From a virus: DNA of 28,344 nt. Below, one piece after another: positions 14,751-23,500 of the stretch (positions are counted from its first letter, which is position 1; every line of letters starts with the position of its first letter). The notes under the pieces are model-generated. The model ran no database searches and was not told the DNA's origin. It was given only the letters and a program-made list of their open reading frames with translations. Location of the stretch: IMG/VR virus record IMGVR_UViG_3300020463_000098, positions 1 through 28,344 of that record, one strand, 5' to 3'. The translations under genes were made by a program, and so were the position numbers.

Positions 14751-15920
14751 ATGCCAAGATTATCCATTTTTAAGCCTGAAAAGGGCAACGACTACAAGTT
14801 CTTCGATCGCAACATCAGAGAGATGTTTCAAGTCGGCGGCACGGATCTTCACCTTCACAAGTACCTAGGACCTTACGACCAGGGCGACACTAACAAGGAC
14901 GGAGCGGCTTCGCCGAGTCAACCCAGAGTAACAGGAAGCGATCTAAACGAAACTACCATACAAGATCTGTTATTTTTAGAGAACAGAGACAGGAAATATG
15001 CAGGCGACATATACACTGTTAGGGGAATATACAATGTACAAGATCAAGATTTCAACCTATCGCAGTTTGGCATGTTCTTACAGAATGACACATTATTTTT
15101 GACAGTACACATGAACGACATTGTGGAAAGGATCGGCCGGAAGCCAATGTCAGGTGATGTGTTAGAATTTCCGCACATGAAAGAAGATTACTCACTAGAC
15201 GAAAGCATACCCATCGCACTTAAAAGATATTATGTAATTGAAGATGTTAACAGAGCGGCAGAAGGATTCTCACAGACATGGTGGCCACATTTGTTAAGAT
15301 TAAAAATGAAGACATTAGTAGACTCGCAAGAATTCAGAGATATAATCGGTGATGCAACAACTGAAAATTCTGTGGCAAGTTACATGAGCACTTTCAATAA
15401 GGAAAAGACAATCAACGATCAAGTTGTAGCACAAGCAGAAGCGGATGCTCCAAAGGCGGGATTCAACTACAAGCAATACTATGTTGCACCTATAGATGAG
15501 AGGGGAAACATAAGAACAGAAAATGTCAATACACAGGCACAGAGAGCCAGTAGCAGTAACACTGTCAATGCAACCATAGACACCCCTGCAAGTTCACATT
15601 ACGGTTTTTACCTCGACGGCGATGGAGTGGCACCTAACGGTAACCCTGCAGGTTTTGGTATTACATTTCCCACTTCTGGCGTAGACAAGGGTGATTATTT
15701 CTTGAGGACAGATTTCTTACCCAACAGGTTGTTTAGATACGACGGAAACAGATGGATTAAAATTGAAGACAGTGTAAGGATAACTACAACAAACACTGAT
15801 TCTAGAGGAAACTACAAAACAAGTTTTGTCAACAACACAACGTCATCGACCATTAATGGTTTGACCGTGACACAGAGGCAGTCGTTGGCGGATGCCCTCA
15901 AACCAAAGGCTGACAATTAG
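14751..15920 (+). CDS. 14: Neck protein gp14-like, C-terminally extended
   Basis: A head-neck protein joining head and tail. The 389-aa protein starts MPRLSIFKPEKGNDYKFFDR. The middle part, SQFGMFLQNDTLFLTVHMND followed by GDVLEFPHM and RYYVIEDVNRAAEGFSQTWW, parallels T4 gp14 (SNFGMQVDDEVTLSINPN... GDLIYFPM... ). T4 gp14 is about 256 aa; the extra C-terminal part contains GDYFLRTDFLPNRLFRYDGN then RWIKIED, a small W-containing module as in marine relatives. ATG 14751 is chosen over 14742 because the latter overlaps the promoter. It runs with gp15 on the plus strand, away from gp13. Confidence 0.85.
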   Translation: MPRLSIFKPEKGNDYKFFDRNIREMFQVGGTDLHLHKYLGPYDQGDTNKDGAASPSQPRVTGSDLNETTIQDLLFLENRDRKYAGDIYTVRGIYNVQDQDFNLSQFGMFLQNDTLFLTVHMNDIVERIGRKPMSGDVLEFPHMKEDYSLDESIPIALKRYYVIEDVNRAAEGFSQTWWPHLLRLKMKTLVDSQEFRDIIGDATTENSVASYMSTFNKEKTINDQVVAQAEADAPKAGFNYKQYYVAPIDERGNIRTENVNTQAQRASSSNTVNATIDTPASSHYGFYLDGDGVAPNGNPAGFGITFPTSGVDKGDYFLRTDFLPNRLFRYDGNRWIKIEDSVRITTTNTDSRGNYKTSFVNNTTSSTINGLTVTQRQSLADALKPKADN

Positions 15921-15922
15921 AA

Positions 15923-17365
15923 ATGTTACATTTTTACGAAGGACAGGTTAGAAAATTTTTAACTCAATTTATTAGAATATTGAGCAACTTCTCTGTTGAA
16001 ACGGGAAGAGGCAACGACGGAGGAATAAATCTACGTGCAGTACCTGTGGTGTATGGAGATCCAACAAGGCAGGTTGCTAACATCATAAGAAACAACAGTG
16101 AAAATGCTCTAAATTATGCACCTAAAATTGCCTGTTACGTCAGAGAACTAAACTATGACAGAGAGAGGATGCAAAACCCTTATCACATAGAAAAACAACA
16201 CCTGAGAGAAAGAGACGTAGACTCGGATGGAAACTACACAAATCAATTAGGTGCAGGATACACAGTTGAGAAAGTGATGCCATCGCCTTTCAGATTAGAA
16301 GTAACGGCAGATATTTTCTCATCAAATACAGATCAAAAATTACAAATCATGGAGCAAATTTTGTATTTGTTCAATCCGGATTTTGAAATTCAAAAAACAG
16401 ACAATTATATAGACTGGACAAGTTTAAGTTACGTTGAATTGACCGGCGTTACATTTAGTTCCAGGACCATACCGGTTGGTGCAGAGTCTGAGATAGACGT
16501 TGCATCAATGACTTTCTCTATGCCCATATGGCTATCTCCGCCTGTCAAGGTGAAGAAACTAGGAGTGATACAGAAGATTATAATGAGCATATACGACGAC
16601 GATGGTGGAATTGCAAAGGGACTGATAGATGGCGAACTGGTGTCGAGAAGTTTTATAACGCCAAACAATTTTGCATTGTTGGTCACAGGAAACCAATTAA
16701 GGTTATTAGGTACGACCGGTGTAAATGTCAAGTCAGGTGGGGATGGATTCCAGACAGGCGCCAACGAACCAAACAACTTTGATCCTTTCGAAACGTTTGG
16801 GCCAGCGGTAAACTGGAAGACATTGTTGGATCAGTATGGAAAGGTGATAAACGGAACATCACAGATACGATTGACCCAGCCAGACGGCAACGAGATTGTG
16901 GGGACAATAGCGACGACAACATTAGACGACACAATTCTATTGTACACTATCGACAGTGACACTGTACCAAGCAACTCATTGACGGCTGTCAAAAAGATCA
17001 TCAATCCTGCCACATTTAAGCCAAGCACTGTTGCGAACGGTGACAGGTACTTGGTTATCAACGATGTAGGTGATAGCACTGCTAGTTTCCAAAGTGCAAC
17101 TTGGGGTACGCTGGTGGCCAGAGTTGGCGACATAATAGAATACAACAGTTCCACAGGAAAATGGAACGTGGCATTCGATGCCAGTAATCCTGACTCTACA
17201 CAACACTATGTCACTAATCTCAACACAGGTATACAGTACAGGTTTAACGGAACGGAATGGGTGAAATCATACGAAGGTGTGTACACACAAGGTAATTGGA
17301 GCATAGTTTTAGATGGCGGAGCAGATCCAGGATACAACTCAAGCCTTGACGCTACCACTCCATAA
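15923..17365 (+). CDS. 15: Tail completion / sheath stabiliser gp15-like, C-terminally extended
   Basis: Caps the tail end and connects it to the neck. The N-terminal 230 residues match the T4 gp15 layout: FYEGQVRKFLTQFIRILSNF, VPVVYGDPTRQVANI, PKIACYVRELNYDRERM, VMPSPFRLEVTADIFSSNTD, QILYLFNPDF, then MTFSMPIWLSPPVKVKKLG. At 480 aa it is much longer than T4 gp15 (272 aa). The C-terminal half has nucleic-acid-unrelated beta-type sequence with QYRFNGTEWVKSYEGVY and TQGNWSIVLDGGAD, a W-rich module seen in marine gp15 proteins. It starts 2 bp after the gp14 stop and is cotranscribed with it. Confidence 0.85.
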   Translation: MLHFYEGQVRKFLTQFIRILSNFSVETGRGNDGGINLRAVPVVYGDPTRQVANIIRNNSENALNYAPKIACYVRELNYDRERMQNPYHIEKQHLRERDVDSDGNYTNQLGAGYTVEKVMPSPFRLEVTADIFSSNTDQKLQIMEQILYLFNPDFEIQKTDNYIDWTSLSYVELTGVTFSSRTIPVGAESEIDVASMTFSMPIWLSPPVKVKKLGVIQKIIMSIYDDDGGIAKGLIDGELVSRSFITPNNFALLVTGNQLRLLGTTGVNVKSGGDGFQTGANEPNNFDPFETFGPAVNWKTLLDQYGKVINGTSQIRLTQPDGNEIVGTIATTTLDDTILLYTIDSDTVPSNSLTAVKKIINPATFKPSTVANGDRYLVINDVGDSTASFQSATWGTLVARVGDIIEYNSSTGKWNVAFDASNPDSTQHYVTNLNTGIQYRFNGTEWVKSYEGVYTQGNWSIVLDGGADPGYNSSLDATTP

Positions 17366-17380
17366 TTGTTATAATAAATC

Positions 17381-17809
17381 ATGAAAGAAAACATTGTTTG
17401 CTCGGGTGCCCTGTTCTATGCGACCAGCACCAAACGTTTCTTGTTTCTACAGCGTACTGACCGGAAGACACAGGGCATGTGGGGACTAGTTGGTGGTAAA
17501 AGTAAATTCACAGAAAGTGCATTTGAAGGACTGAAGCGTGAGATAGAAGAGGAAACAGGAAGCATACCTAAATTCAAGAAAGTCATACCCCTCGAGATGT
17601 TCACTTCCAATGATCAGAAGTTCTTCTTCCACACATATCTCATAGCCATCGATGCAGAATTCATTCCTCGACTTAATGAAGAACATTCAGGATACTGTTG
17701 GACCGCGTTTGAATGCTGGCCCAAGAACTTACACATGGGCCTCAAAAATACACTCAATAATAAAAGTATTAAAGGCAAGTTGCAGACAATCTTAGATCTA
17801 ATAGTTTAG
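17381..17809 (+). CDS. Nudix hydrolase
   Basis: Hydrolyses nucleoside diphosphates linked to other groups. The 142-aa protein carries an intact Nudix box at 39-61: Gly39, Glu45, REIEEE (53-58) and Gly60, matching GX5EX7REUXEEXGU except for Ser61 at the last hydrophobic position. T4-like phages often encode a Nudix enzyme (NudE), but this one is not clearly NudE, and the substrate is unknown. It lies 15 bp after gp15 on the same strand, ending in a palindrome shared with the convergent methyltransferase gene. TATAAT (17370-17375) sits just before the ATG; its role is unclear. No SD is evident. Confidence 0.85.
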   Translation: MKENIVCSGALFYATSTKRFLFLQRTDRKTQGMWGLVGGKSKFTESAFEGLKREIEEETGSIPKFKKVIPLEMFTSNDQKFFFHTYLIAIDAEFIPRLNEEHSGYCWTAFECWPKNLHMGLKNTLNNKSIKGKLQTILDLIV

Positions 17810-17810
17810 G

Positions 17811-17830
17811 ATGACCATGGTCATTTTTGT
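17811..17830 (+). terminator. Palindrome and T-run between convergent genes
   Basis: A perfect 14-bp palindrome ATGACCATGGTCAT (17811-17824) is followed by TTTTG on the plus strand, starting 1 bp after the Nudix stop. The methyltransferase stop codon (17821-17823) lies inside it. As a hairpin the stem is only 5 bp with a CATG loop, so termination strength is uncertain. Confidence 0.5.
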
Positions 17831-18423
17831 TTTGTAAGCATATACACGCCAACACGTCTACCAGCATTGTGCTTGACGATTTGTGGGAAAGTTTTCATCA
17901 TTTCATCATGGCTCCAATCATCTTTGATATGTGCCTCGTATGGGTTTCCATGCGACTCGCCTTGTGGGTAGTGTATGATTGGAATGCTGATGAAAAGGTA
18001 TGTTGACACTTCCAATATATTTTTAACTACATCGATTGCATCTTCTTTGGTCATGTGTTCTAATACGTCTCCGGCTATGGTTACGTCAAATTTGCCAATT
18101 TCTTTGTAATTCAAGTTACGTGCATCTTCGATCAATACTGTGTCATACCTATCTCTGAGATCAAACTCGTCTACATATGGTGCCCATATCTCAACACCAG
18201 TCCATTTACTGTCTGCCAAAGGACCACCATTAACCAACCAATTGTGTTCCAGTGTTTTATACTTCTGACCACCTGGTTGATATTTGTGTTTGAGCCAATT
18301 CAGGTACGCACCTTCCCCGGGACCAATGTCCATTGCCGCTTTATGGATAAGTTTATTTTCTGCTTTGAGTTGTTCAACCCATTCTACTATGGTGGCCTTT
18401 CCGGCTTTTTTACTGTATGGCAT
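17821..18423 (-). CDS. SAM-dependent methyltransferase (class I)
   Basis: The 200-aa protein has a Rossmann-type SAM motif AMDIGPGEGAYL (30-41), followed by a later acidic strand GKFDVTIAGDVLEHMTKEDA, where GDVLEHM is the usual motif of small-molecule methyltransferases, and FISIPIIHYPQG. The substrate is not recognisable; it could act on a carbohydrate, nucleotide or protein. Start ATG 18423 (MPYSKKAGKA) is used because the in-frame TTG at 18432 lies in the terminator T-run. It is transcribed from right to left after a terminator hairpin that lies between its candidate promoter (18482) and its ATG. No SD is present. Confidence 0.8.
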   Translation of the reverse strand: MPYSKKAGKATIVEWVEQLKAENKLIHKAAMDIGPGEGAYLNWLKHKYQPGGQKYKTLEHNWLVNGGPLADSKWTGVEIWAPYVDEFDLRDRYDTVLIEDARNLNYKEIGKFDVTIAGDVLEHMTKEDAIDVVKNILEVSTYLFISIPIIHYPQGESHGNPYEAHIKDDWSHDEMMKTFPQIVKHNAGRRVGVYMLTKQK

Positions 18424-18430
18424 ATTGTGC

Positions 18431-18460
18431 AAAAAAAAGGCGACCCGAAAGCCGCCTTTT
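18431..18460 (-). terminator. Rho-independent terminator after the 671-aa fibre
   Basis: On the minus strand AAAAGGCGGC (18451-18460) pairs with GTCGCCTTTT (18435-18444) with one G-U pair around the 6-nt loop TTTCGG, followed by more T. The loop resembles the TTCG loop of the gp23 terminator. It ends 8 nt before the methyltransferase ATG. Confidence 0.85.
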
Positions 18461-18481
18461 GATTCTACTAAAAAGTACTAA

Positions 18482-18489
18482 TATTTATT
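18482..18489 (-). promoter_or_regulatory. Late promoter core AATAAATA overlapping the fibre stop codon
   Basis: Seven of eight match. It overlaps the stop of the 671-aa fibre (18488-18490). The next gene is the methyltransferase (ATG 18423), but the terminator hairpin at 18435-18460 lies between them. Confidence 0.5.
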
Positions 18490-20503
18490 AGTTGTTAGAC
18501 CTCACTGCACAGTTTATCAATTTGACACCTGCGTCAGTAGAAGTTTCTAATGCTCTACCAATGACGTTGAAAGGAGAGATTGACTCACCTTGCACCACTG
18601 CTCTAGCACAACCTTTTGTTGATGATGTGACTAATCTTTGACCTTTAGTTACCTCACCTACAACTCTGACTGGTGTTCTACCTGTCATCGCTACGAAAGG
18701 GTGTGTTTCGTCAGGGCCTGCACCATAGTTCATCATGTATGCTGGTTTGTGAGAGATAACACCAAACACATCCTCAGACATTTCTGAAGTGATTTCAGTG
18801 ATCTCTGCTGAACCGCCTACCATAACTACCGAACCTGTTTCCATAGGAGCGTCTGCTTCGAAACGCTCCGCCACGTCCGCGTACTGTGCCGCTGACGCCG
18901 TGGATGCAATTACATTGGTTGATGGATTGTATTTCAAGCCAGTGTCTGTTTCAATGCCCTGTGTTCCAGATGCACCATCTACTAGACAGATAAAGATATC
19001 TTCATTGGCTGTGTTGTTCGCGGTAACTGTTACCCCAGTGGCAACTGCGGCTGTTCCTGAGGTGTCTTGGTTACCTGATGTGTTGACACCTGGCAAGTTG
19101 ATCGCCGCTGTACCATCAAAGTTGACACCACCGATTGCTCTGGTAGTTGCTAGTGCCGTGGCAGTCGCCGCGTTACCTGTACAAGATCCTGAACTTCCTG
19201 ATGCATTACCTGTGACGTTACCTGTCAAAGCGCCAGCAAAGCCTGTTGCTGTAAGCACACCTGAACTACTATTGAAAGTTAGGTTGGTTCCTGATTTAGG
19301 ACCCAAGTCTCCAGTGGCCGCTGTTGTGAAAAGTACATTACAACTAGTATCACTGCTTTCGTCTGCTACGGTCACTGCCGTTGCCACATCTGCTGTACCT
19401 TCTAGGTTGGCCAAAAGCGTTCCTACTGATACGGTAATACCACCTGATTTGTCAGCCGCTGTTGCAGTTGTCAAACCCATTGCGAATTTGTCTGCTGACT
19501 CGTCAAAGATGATTGCCGCGTTGTTACCCGTTGAACCCCTCTCGATGATGATACCTGCATCATTGAATGACTGAGATATACCTGTGTTCAGTTCTATGAT
19601 GTTGTCTGCTATTGTTGTGTTGGTTGTGCTTACTGTTGAAGTTGAACCGTTTACAGTCAGGTTACCTGTCAACACAAGGTTACCACCAATTGTTGCGTTG
19701 TTGGTTATTGCCGTGTTGCCTGTTGCTGTAAGATTCAACACACCTGTTGATGTCACAGTCAAGTCAGTTCCGTCAGACTCGATCTTCTCACCACCTGTAC
19801 CATATGCAATTCCCACGTCGTTTGGAATCTCTACGTCTGATGTTGCTGTAAGTTTTATTTTTGCTCCAGAATTGATTGTTAGGTCCGTGTCATTTGATTC
19901 AATCTTCTCACTTCCGTTGTCATCAAACACTATACCTATGTTTTTTGGAATGTGTACATCTGATGTTGCTGTAAGATTGATCTTGGCACCTGAAGTGACA
20001 GTAAGGTCTGTGTCATTTGATTCGATTTTTTCACTTCCGTTGGCATCAAAAACTATTCCCACGTTTTGTGGAACGTGTACATCTGATGTTGCCGCAAGAT
20101 TGATCTTGGCACCTGAAGTGACAGTAAGGTCTGTGTTGTCACCCTCAATCTTTTCACCTGTACCGAATGTCACCCCAACGTTTGCAGGTACTACCACGTC
20201 TGTTCCTGCTGTCAGATTGATCGCACCCGATGCCGTGACTGTGGTTGTTGCCGCCGTCTGGCTCAATACCGCGCCGCCGTCTGCTGTGTTGGTGATTGTT
20301 CCGTTCGAACCCGTGTCTGCTACTACTACACTGGTGTTAAGGACTGTAAGATTTACCTTGTCGTCTACGTATTTTTTGTTTGCCACGTCACCGTCATTAC
20401 TTGGTGCCGCTGTTGCTAGTCCTACAATGGTGTTTGCTGTTCCTGATATTACGATATCGCCAACTTCTATTCCATTATGGACTCTAAAGTTTCTTGTTGT
20501 CAT
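18488..20503 (-). CDS. Tail fibre with repeat stalk and peptidase G2-like C-terminal domain
   Basis: A 671-aa Thr/Ser/Asn/Gly-rich fibre. The N-terminus (MTTRNFRVHNGIEVGDIVIS... GDVANKKYVDDKVN) is the usual marine-phage fibre attachment region. Residues about 116-238 hold three near-identical units of about 41 aa (EKIESNDTDLTVTSGAK with NVGIVFDDNGS). Residues 281-356 form a block shared with the 1616-aa fibre (SQSFNDAGIIIERGSTGNNA). The C-terminus from about 540 (YADVAERFEADAPMETGSVV, GVISHKPAYMMN, GRTPVRVVGEVTKGQRLVTS) resembles intramolecular-chaperone/autoprotease domains (peptidase G2 type) at the ends of phage fibres. It has its own promoter, leader with GGGAG, and terminator, so is regulated separately. 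Confidence 0.8.
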   Translation of the reverse strand: MTTRNFRVHNGIEVGDIVISGTANTIVGLATAAPSNDGDVANKKYVDDKVNLTVLNTSVVVADTGSNGTITNTADGGAVLSQTAATTTVTASGAINLTAGTDVVVPANVGVTFGTGEKIEGDNTDLTVTSGAKINLAATSDVHVPQNVGIVFDANGSEKIESNDTDLTVTSGAKINLTATSDVHIPKNIGIVFDDNGSEKIESNDTDLTINSGAKIKLTATSDVEIPNDVGIAYGTGGEKIESDGTDLTVTSTGVLNLTATGNTAITNNATIGGNLVLTGNLTVNGSTSTVSTTNTTIADNIIELNTGISQSFNDAGIIIERGSTGNNAAIIFDESADKFAMGLTTATAADKSGGITVSVGTLLANLEGTADVATAVTVADESSDTSCNVLFTTAATGDLGPKSGTNLTFNSSSGVLTATGFAGALTGNVTGNASGSSGSCTGNAATATALATTRAIGGVNFDGTAAINLPGVNTSGNQDTSGTAAVATGVTVTANNTANEDIFICLVDGASGTQGIETDTGLKYNPSTNVIASTASAAQYADVAERFEADAPMETGSVVMVGGSAEITEITSEMSEDVFGVISHKPAYMMNYGAGPDETHPFVAMTGRTPVRVVGEVTKGQRLVTSSTKGCARAVVQGESISPFNVIGRALETSTDAGVKLINCAVRSNN
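19436..19663 (-). repeat. Fibre-shared block in the 671-aa fibre
   Basis: Residues 281-356. It is the counterpart of the two blocks in the large fibre, showing exchange or duplication of modules between the two fibre genes. Confidence 0.75.
19790..20158 (-). repeat. Tandem ~41-aa repeats in the 671-aa fibre
   Basis: Three close units (roughly residues 116-157, 158-198, 199-238) and a fourth decayed one. Each has EKIExxxTDLTVTSGAKIxLxATSDVxxPxxVGI. The copies are near-identical at the DNA level, suggesting expansion by slippage or recombination. Confidence 0.75.
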
Positions 20504-20540
20504 GGTTCCATATCTCCCGCATGATTGTTAATTTAAACTG

Positions 20541-20548
20541 TATTTATG
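20541..20548 (-). promoter_or_regulatory. Late promoter core CATAAATA of the 671-aa fibre
   Basis: Seven of eight match. It is 37 nt before ATG 20503; the leader contains GGGAG. Confidence 0.65.
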
Positions 20549-20562
20549 CTATTTTGGTAATA

Positions 20563-23500
20563 TTATTCTGCTAGACAGTTGATTCTGTACGCATTGACCA
20601 CTGTAGATCCACCCGATGTGGACGCCACTGACAATTCCACACTGTTATCTGCATCTGATTTGAATGCGGCTGTGAATTCAAGTTGGACTGTTGCTTTGGT
20701 CGAAACGAATGGTCCTTGGGAAACAGAGGCCTCTCCTGGTGCCCCAGAACAATAAACTTCCTGTACACTGAAAGCACCTTCCGTGGCATTTTTTCCCACC
20801 ACGTAATACACGGCCGCTGTGGCATCATCTAGATCAAAGTCGTCAAATACTGTGGCACTAGAACTAACTGTGGTAGCACCTATGATTTTTTGATTTGAGT
20901 TTGATACCGCTGACATGGAGTCAGATAGTAAAATTTTGTGTATTTTCAATGATAAGTTTGGTGTTAGGCCTGCCGCTGACAGCACAACGTTACTGCCAGA
21001 TATTGCCGCCGACAGTATGATCATGTCGTTGTTACCTGTGTTGATTGTGCCATACTGGGATACGAAAGCGTTCGTGCCGTCATGAACCACAAGTGCTTCC
21101 GTTACACCTGTCTCCGTCTTGGCGTTGTCATCTATAAGAATTAGGTACTTCGCCGCCCTGAATGATGCGTGAGCGAATGTGTCTATGCTTTCTGATGCAG
21201 AGTCCACATCTGTGTTGGAAGTTGTGACAGTGACACCTGCTGTGGCGTCTGCCGTGTTAGCTCTCGAAATTGGAATCTTGTAGTAACTGATCTTGGAATC
21301 TGCACTGGGAGCCGCTATCTTGACCCTTACCTGGCCACTGGATATGTCCGCTGATGTTGTTGGTAGCGAGTTGCTTGAGCCAGAAGAACCACCCCTGGCA
21401 CTGCTTACAAAAGCATTTGAATTGTTGTGTGTCACTGCAAAACAAGATGAACTGGAATGGTCGTTTGTCAAATCATTGAGTGCAACAAAGTACCATGCCA
21501 GGTCTGCACTTGTTGATTGGAAGTAGTCCACTGTCCTCGGCGATGTGGACACCGATTTGTTGTTCTTGGTTACGGCCCTGGTATCGTCTGATGCAGTCGC
21601 CGCCGCTGAAGCAAATGACATTGTTCCTGCACCATCCGTCTTTAACACGTCGCCTGCGTTTCCGTCTGCTATTGGCATCTTGAATGTCGTGCCGCCTGAC
21701 GTGAAAATTAAGTTAGTGCCATCTGATTTCACAGATTCATTTGCGTCCACAAACTCAATTGCCTTGTTGGTACCTAAAGTTATCTTGTCATTGAACGTTG
21801 CGGCACCTGCCGCACTCATGTCCAGTGACAATGCCGTGACCTCTGCTCCACCATCGTTACCTCTGAATGACATATCTCCATCACTTATACGTGATTTGAT
21901 TACAAGGTCATTAGTTGCAACAGCAACGTTACCATAAACTGTTCCACCAGCAATGAAATCTATAACACCCGAAGCGGCGTCTAATTCAATGTCTCCAGTG
22001 GAGTCTATTATTGTTTTACCACTTGAACTAATTGTTAAATTGGTACCATCACCTACAATGTTTTCTCCTGCGTCACCGAATTGTAGGATACCATCGTTGG
22101 GTAAGATAACATCATGATTGAAAGTGGCAGTACCCGCCGCACTCATGTCTAGTGTCAATGCTGTGATAGTTGAACCACCATCATTGCCTTTGAATATCAT
22201 ATCTTTATCAGATACAACTGATGAAATTACAAGGTCATTACTCGAGTCTTCTAATTGACCATATTGGGTGCCATTATCCGATAGTTTTACACTTGTAGGT
22301 GCGTCTAAAGTAATTGTACCAGATACGTCTATTTGATAGTTGTCTGAACCATGGTCATAATGAACAAAAGCCGCCGTTGCACTACTTGAATCTCCATAAT
22401 AGATACTTTGGAAACCACCACCTAAAAAGGCGATCTTAGCATTATTTCCACCATCGATGGTCAATGCTTGTGTAGGACTTGTTGTGTTAATACCAACTCT
22501 ATTATTAGAACTATCAACATGTAAAGTATTTGTATCAACTGTTAAGTCTGCTCCTATGACCACACTTCCTGAGCCGTTAGCGTTTATCTCCAAATCAGCG
22601 TTTGAACTGTTAGAAGTTATGACGTTGTCAGTGATAGTGACTCCGTCCGCCTCCAGTGATGCAATTTTCAAACTGCCTGCGTCGATCGTGATTCCTCCCG
22701 ACTTGTCTGCGGCAGTGGCCGTGGTGGTCCCTAGGACAAAGGTGTCTGCAGACTCATCCCATATGATCGCGGCATTGTTGCCTGTGCTTCCCCGTTCAAT
22801 GATTATTCCAGCGTCATTCAATGACTGTGAAATTCCTGTGTTCAGTTCGATGATGTTGTCTGCGATGGTTGTGTTGGTTGTGCTGACAGTGGATGTATTA
22901 CCACTCACAGTCAAGTCCCCAGAAATTGCTACATTCCCGGAAAAAGTACCCGTAGTGGCAGTCACACCGGCATTGAATGTTGCGGCGCCCGCCTCACTCA
23001 TGTCCAGTGTTAGTGCTGTGATGCCAGATCCACCATCATTACCTCTAAAGGTAATATCAGCATCGGACTCACTTGCTCTAAAATCAAACTTACCGGAATT
23101 TCTTTTAATATGACCAAATTGAGTTCCATCTGAATAAAATGCTACAGTAGGATTTCCAGAACCTAGTTTCATATCAACTTTAGCACTAGAACTAATTGTT
23201 AAGTCTGTGCCATCACCCGAGATACTTTCTCCCGCATCTCCGAATATTACTTTCTTGTTGTTTGCTAAAGTTACATCACCAACTGTTGTCAAGTTCCCTG
23301 AACTGTCACCTGCGATCCAAGTTGTGGTTGTTGAGCCGTCATAGCCTGCTATTTTTAATTGCCTATCTCCAGTTCTACTATCTGGATCAACAGTTCCAAT
23401 AATTACATTTCCTGAGCCTGTAGTAATACCTGATGTATTATCGTTGGCTCCAGCATTATAACCTATAAAAATATTGCTATCTCCAGTTGTGACTTCTCTA

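Noticed and set aside
14708-14788. N-terminal extension of gp13 to 14788
   Set aside because: It overlaps the divergent gp14 gene and both promoters, and the extra residues do not look like gp13.
17370-17375. TATAAT as a host-type promoter for the Nudix gene
   Set aside because: No -35 at the right distance, and a start 6-7 nt later would fall after the ATG.
19790-20158. CRISPR-like regular repeats
   Set aside because: The repeats are in frame within a fibre gene, with no spacers; they encode a protein repeat.
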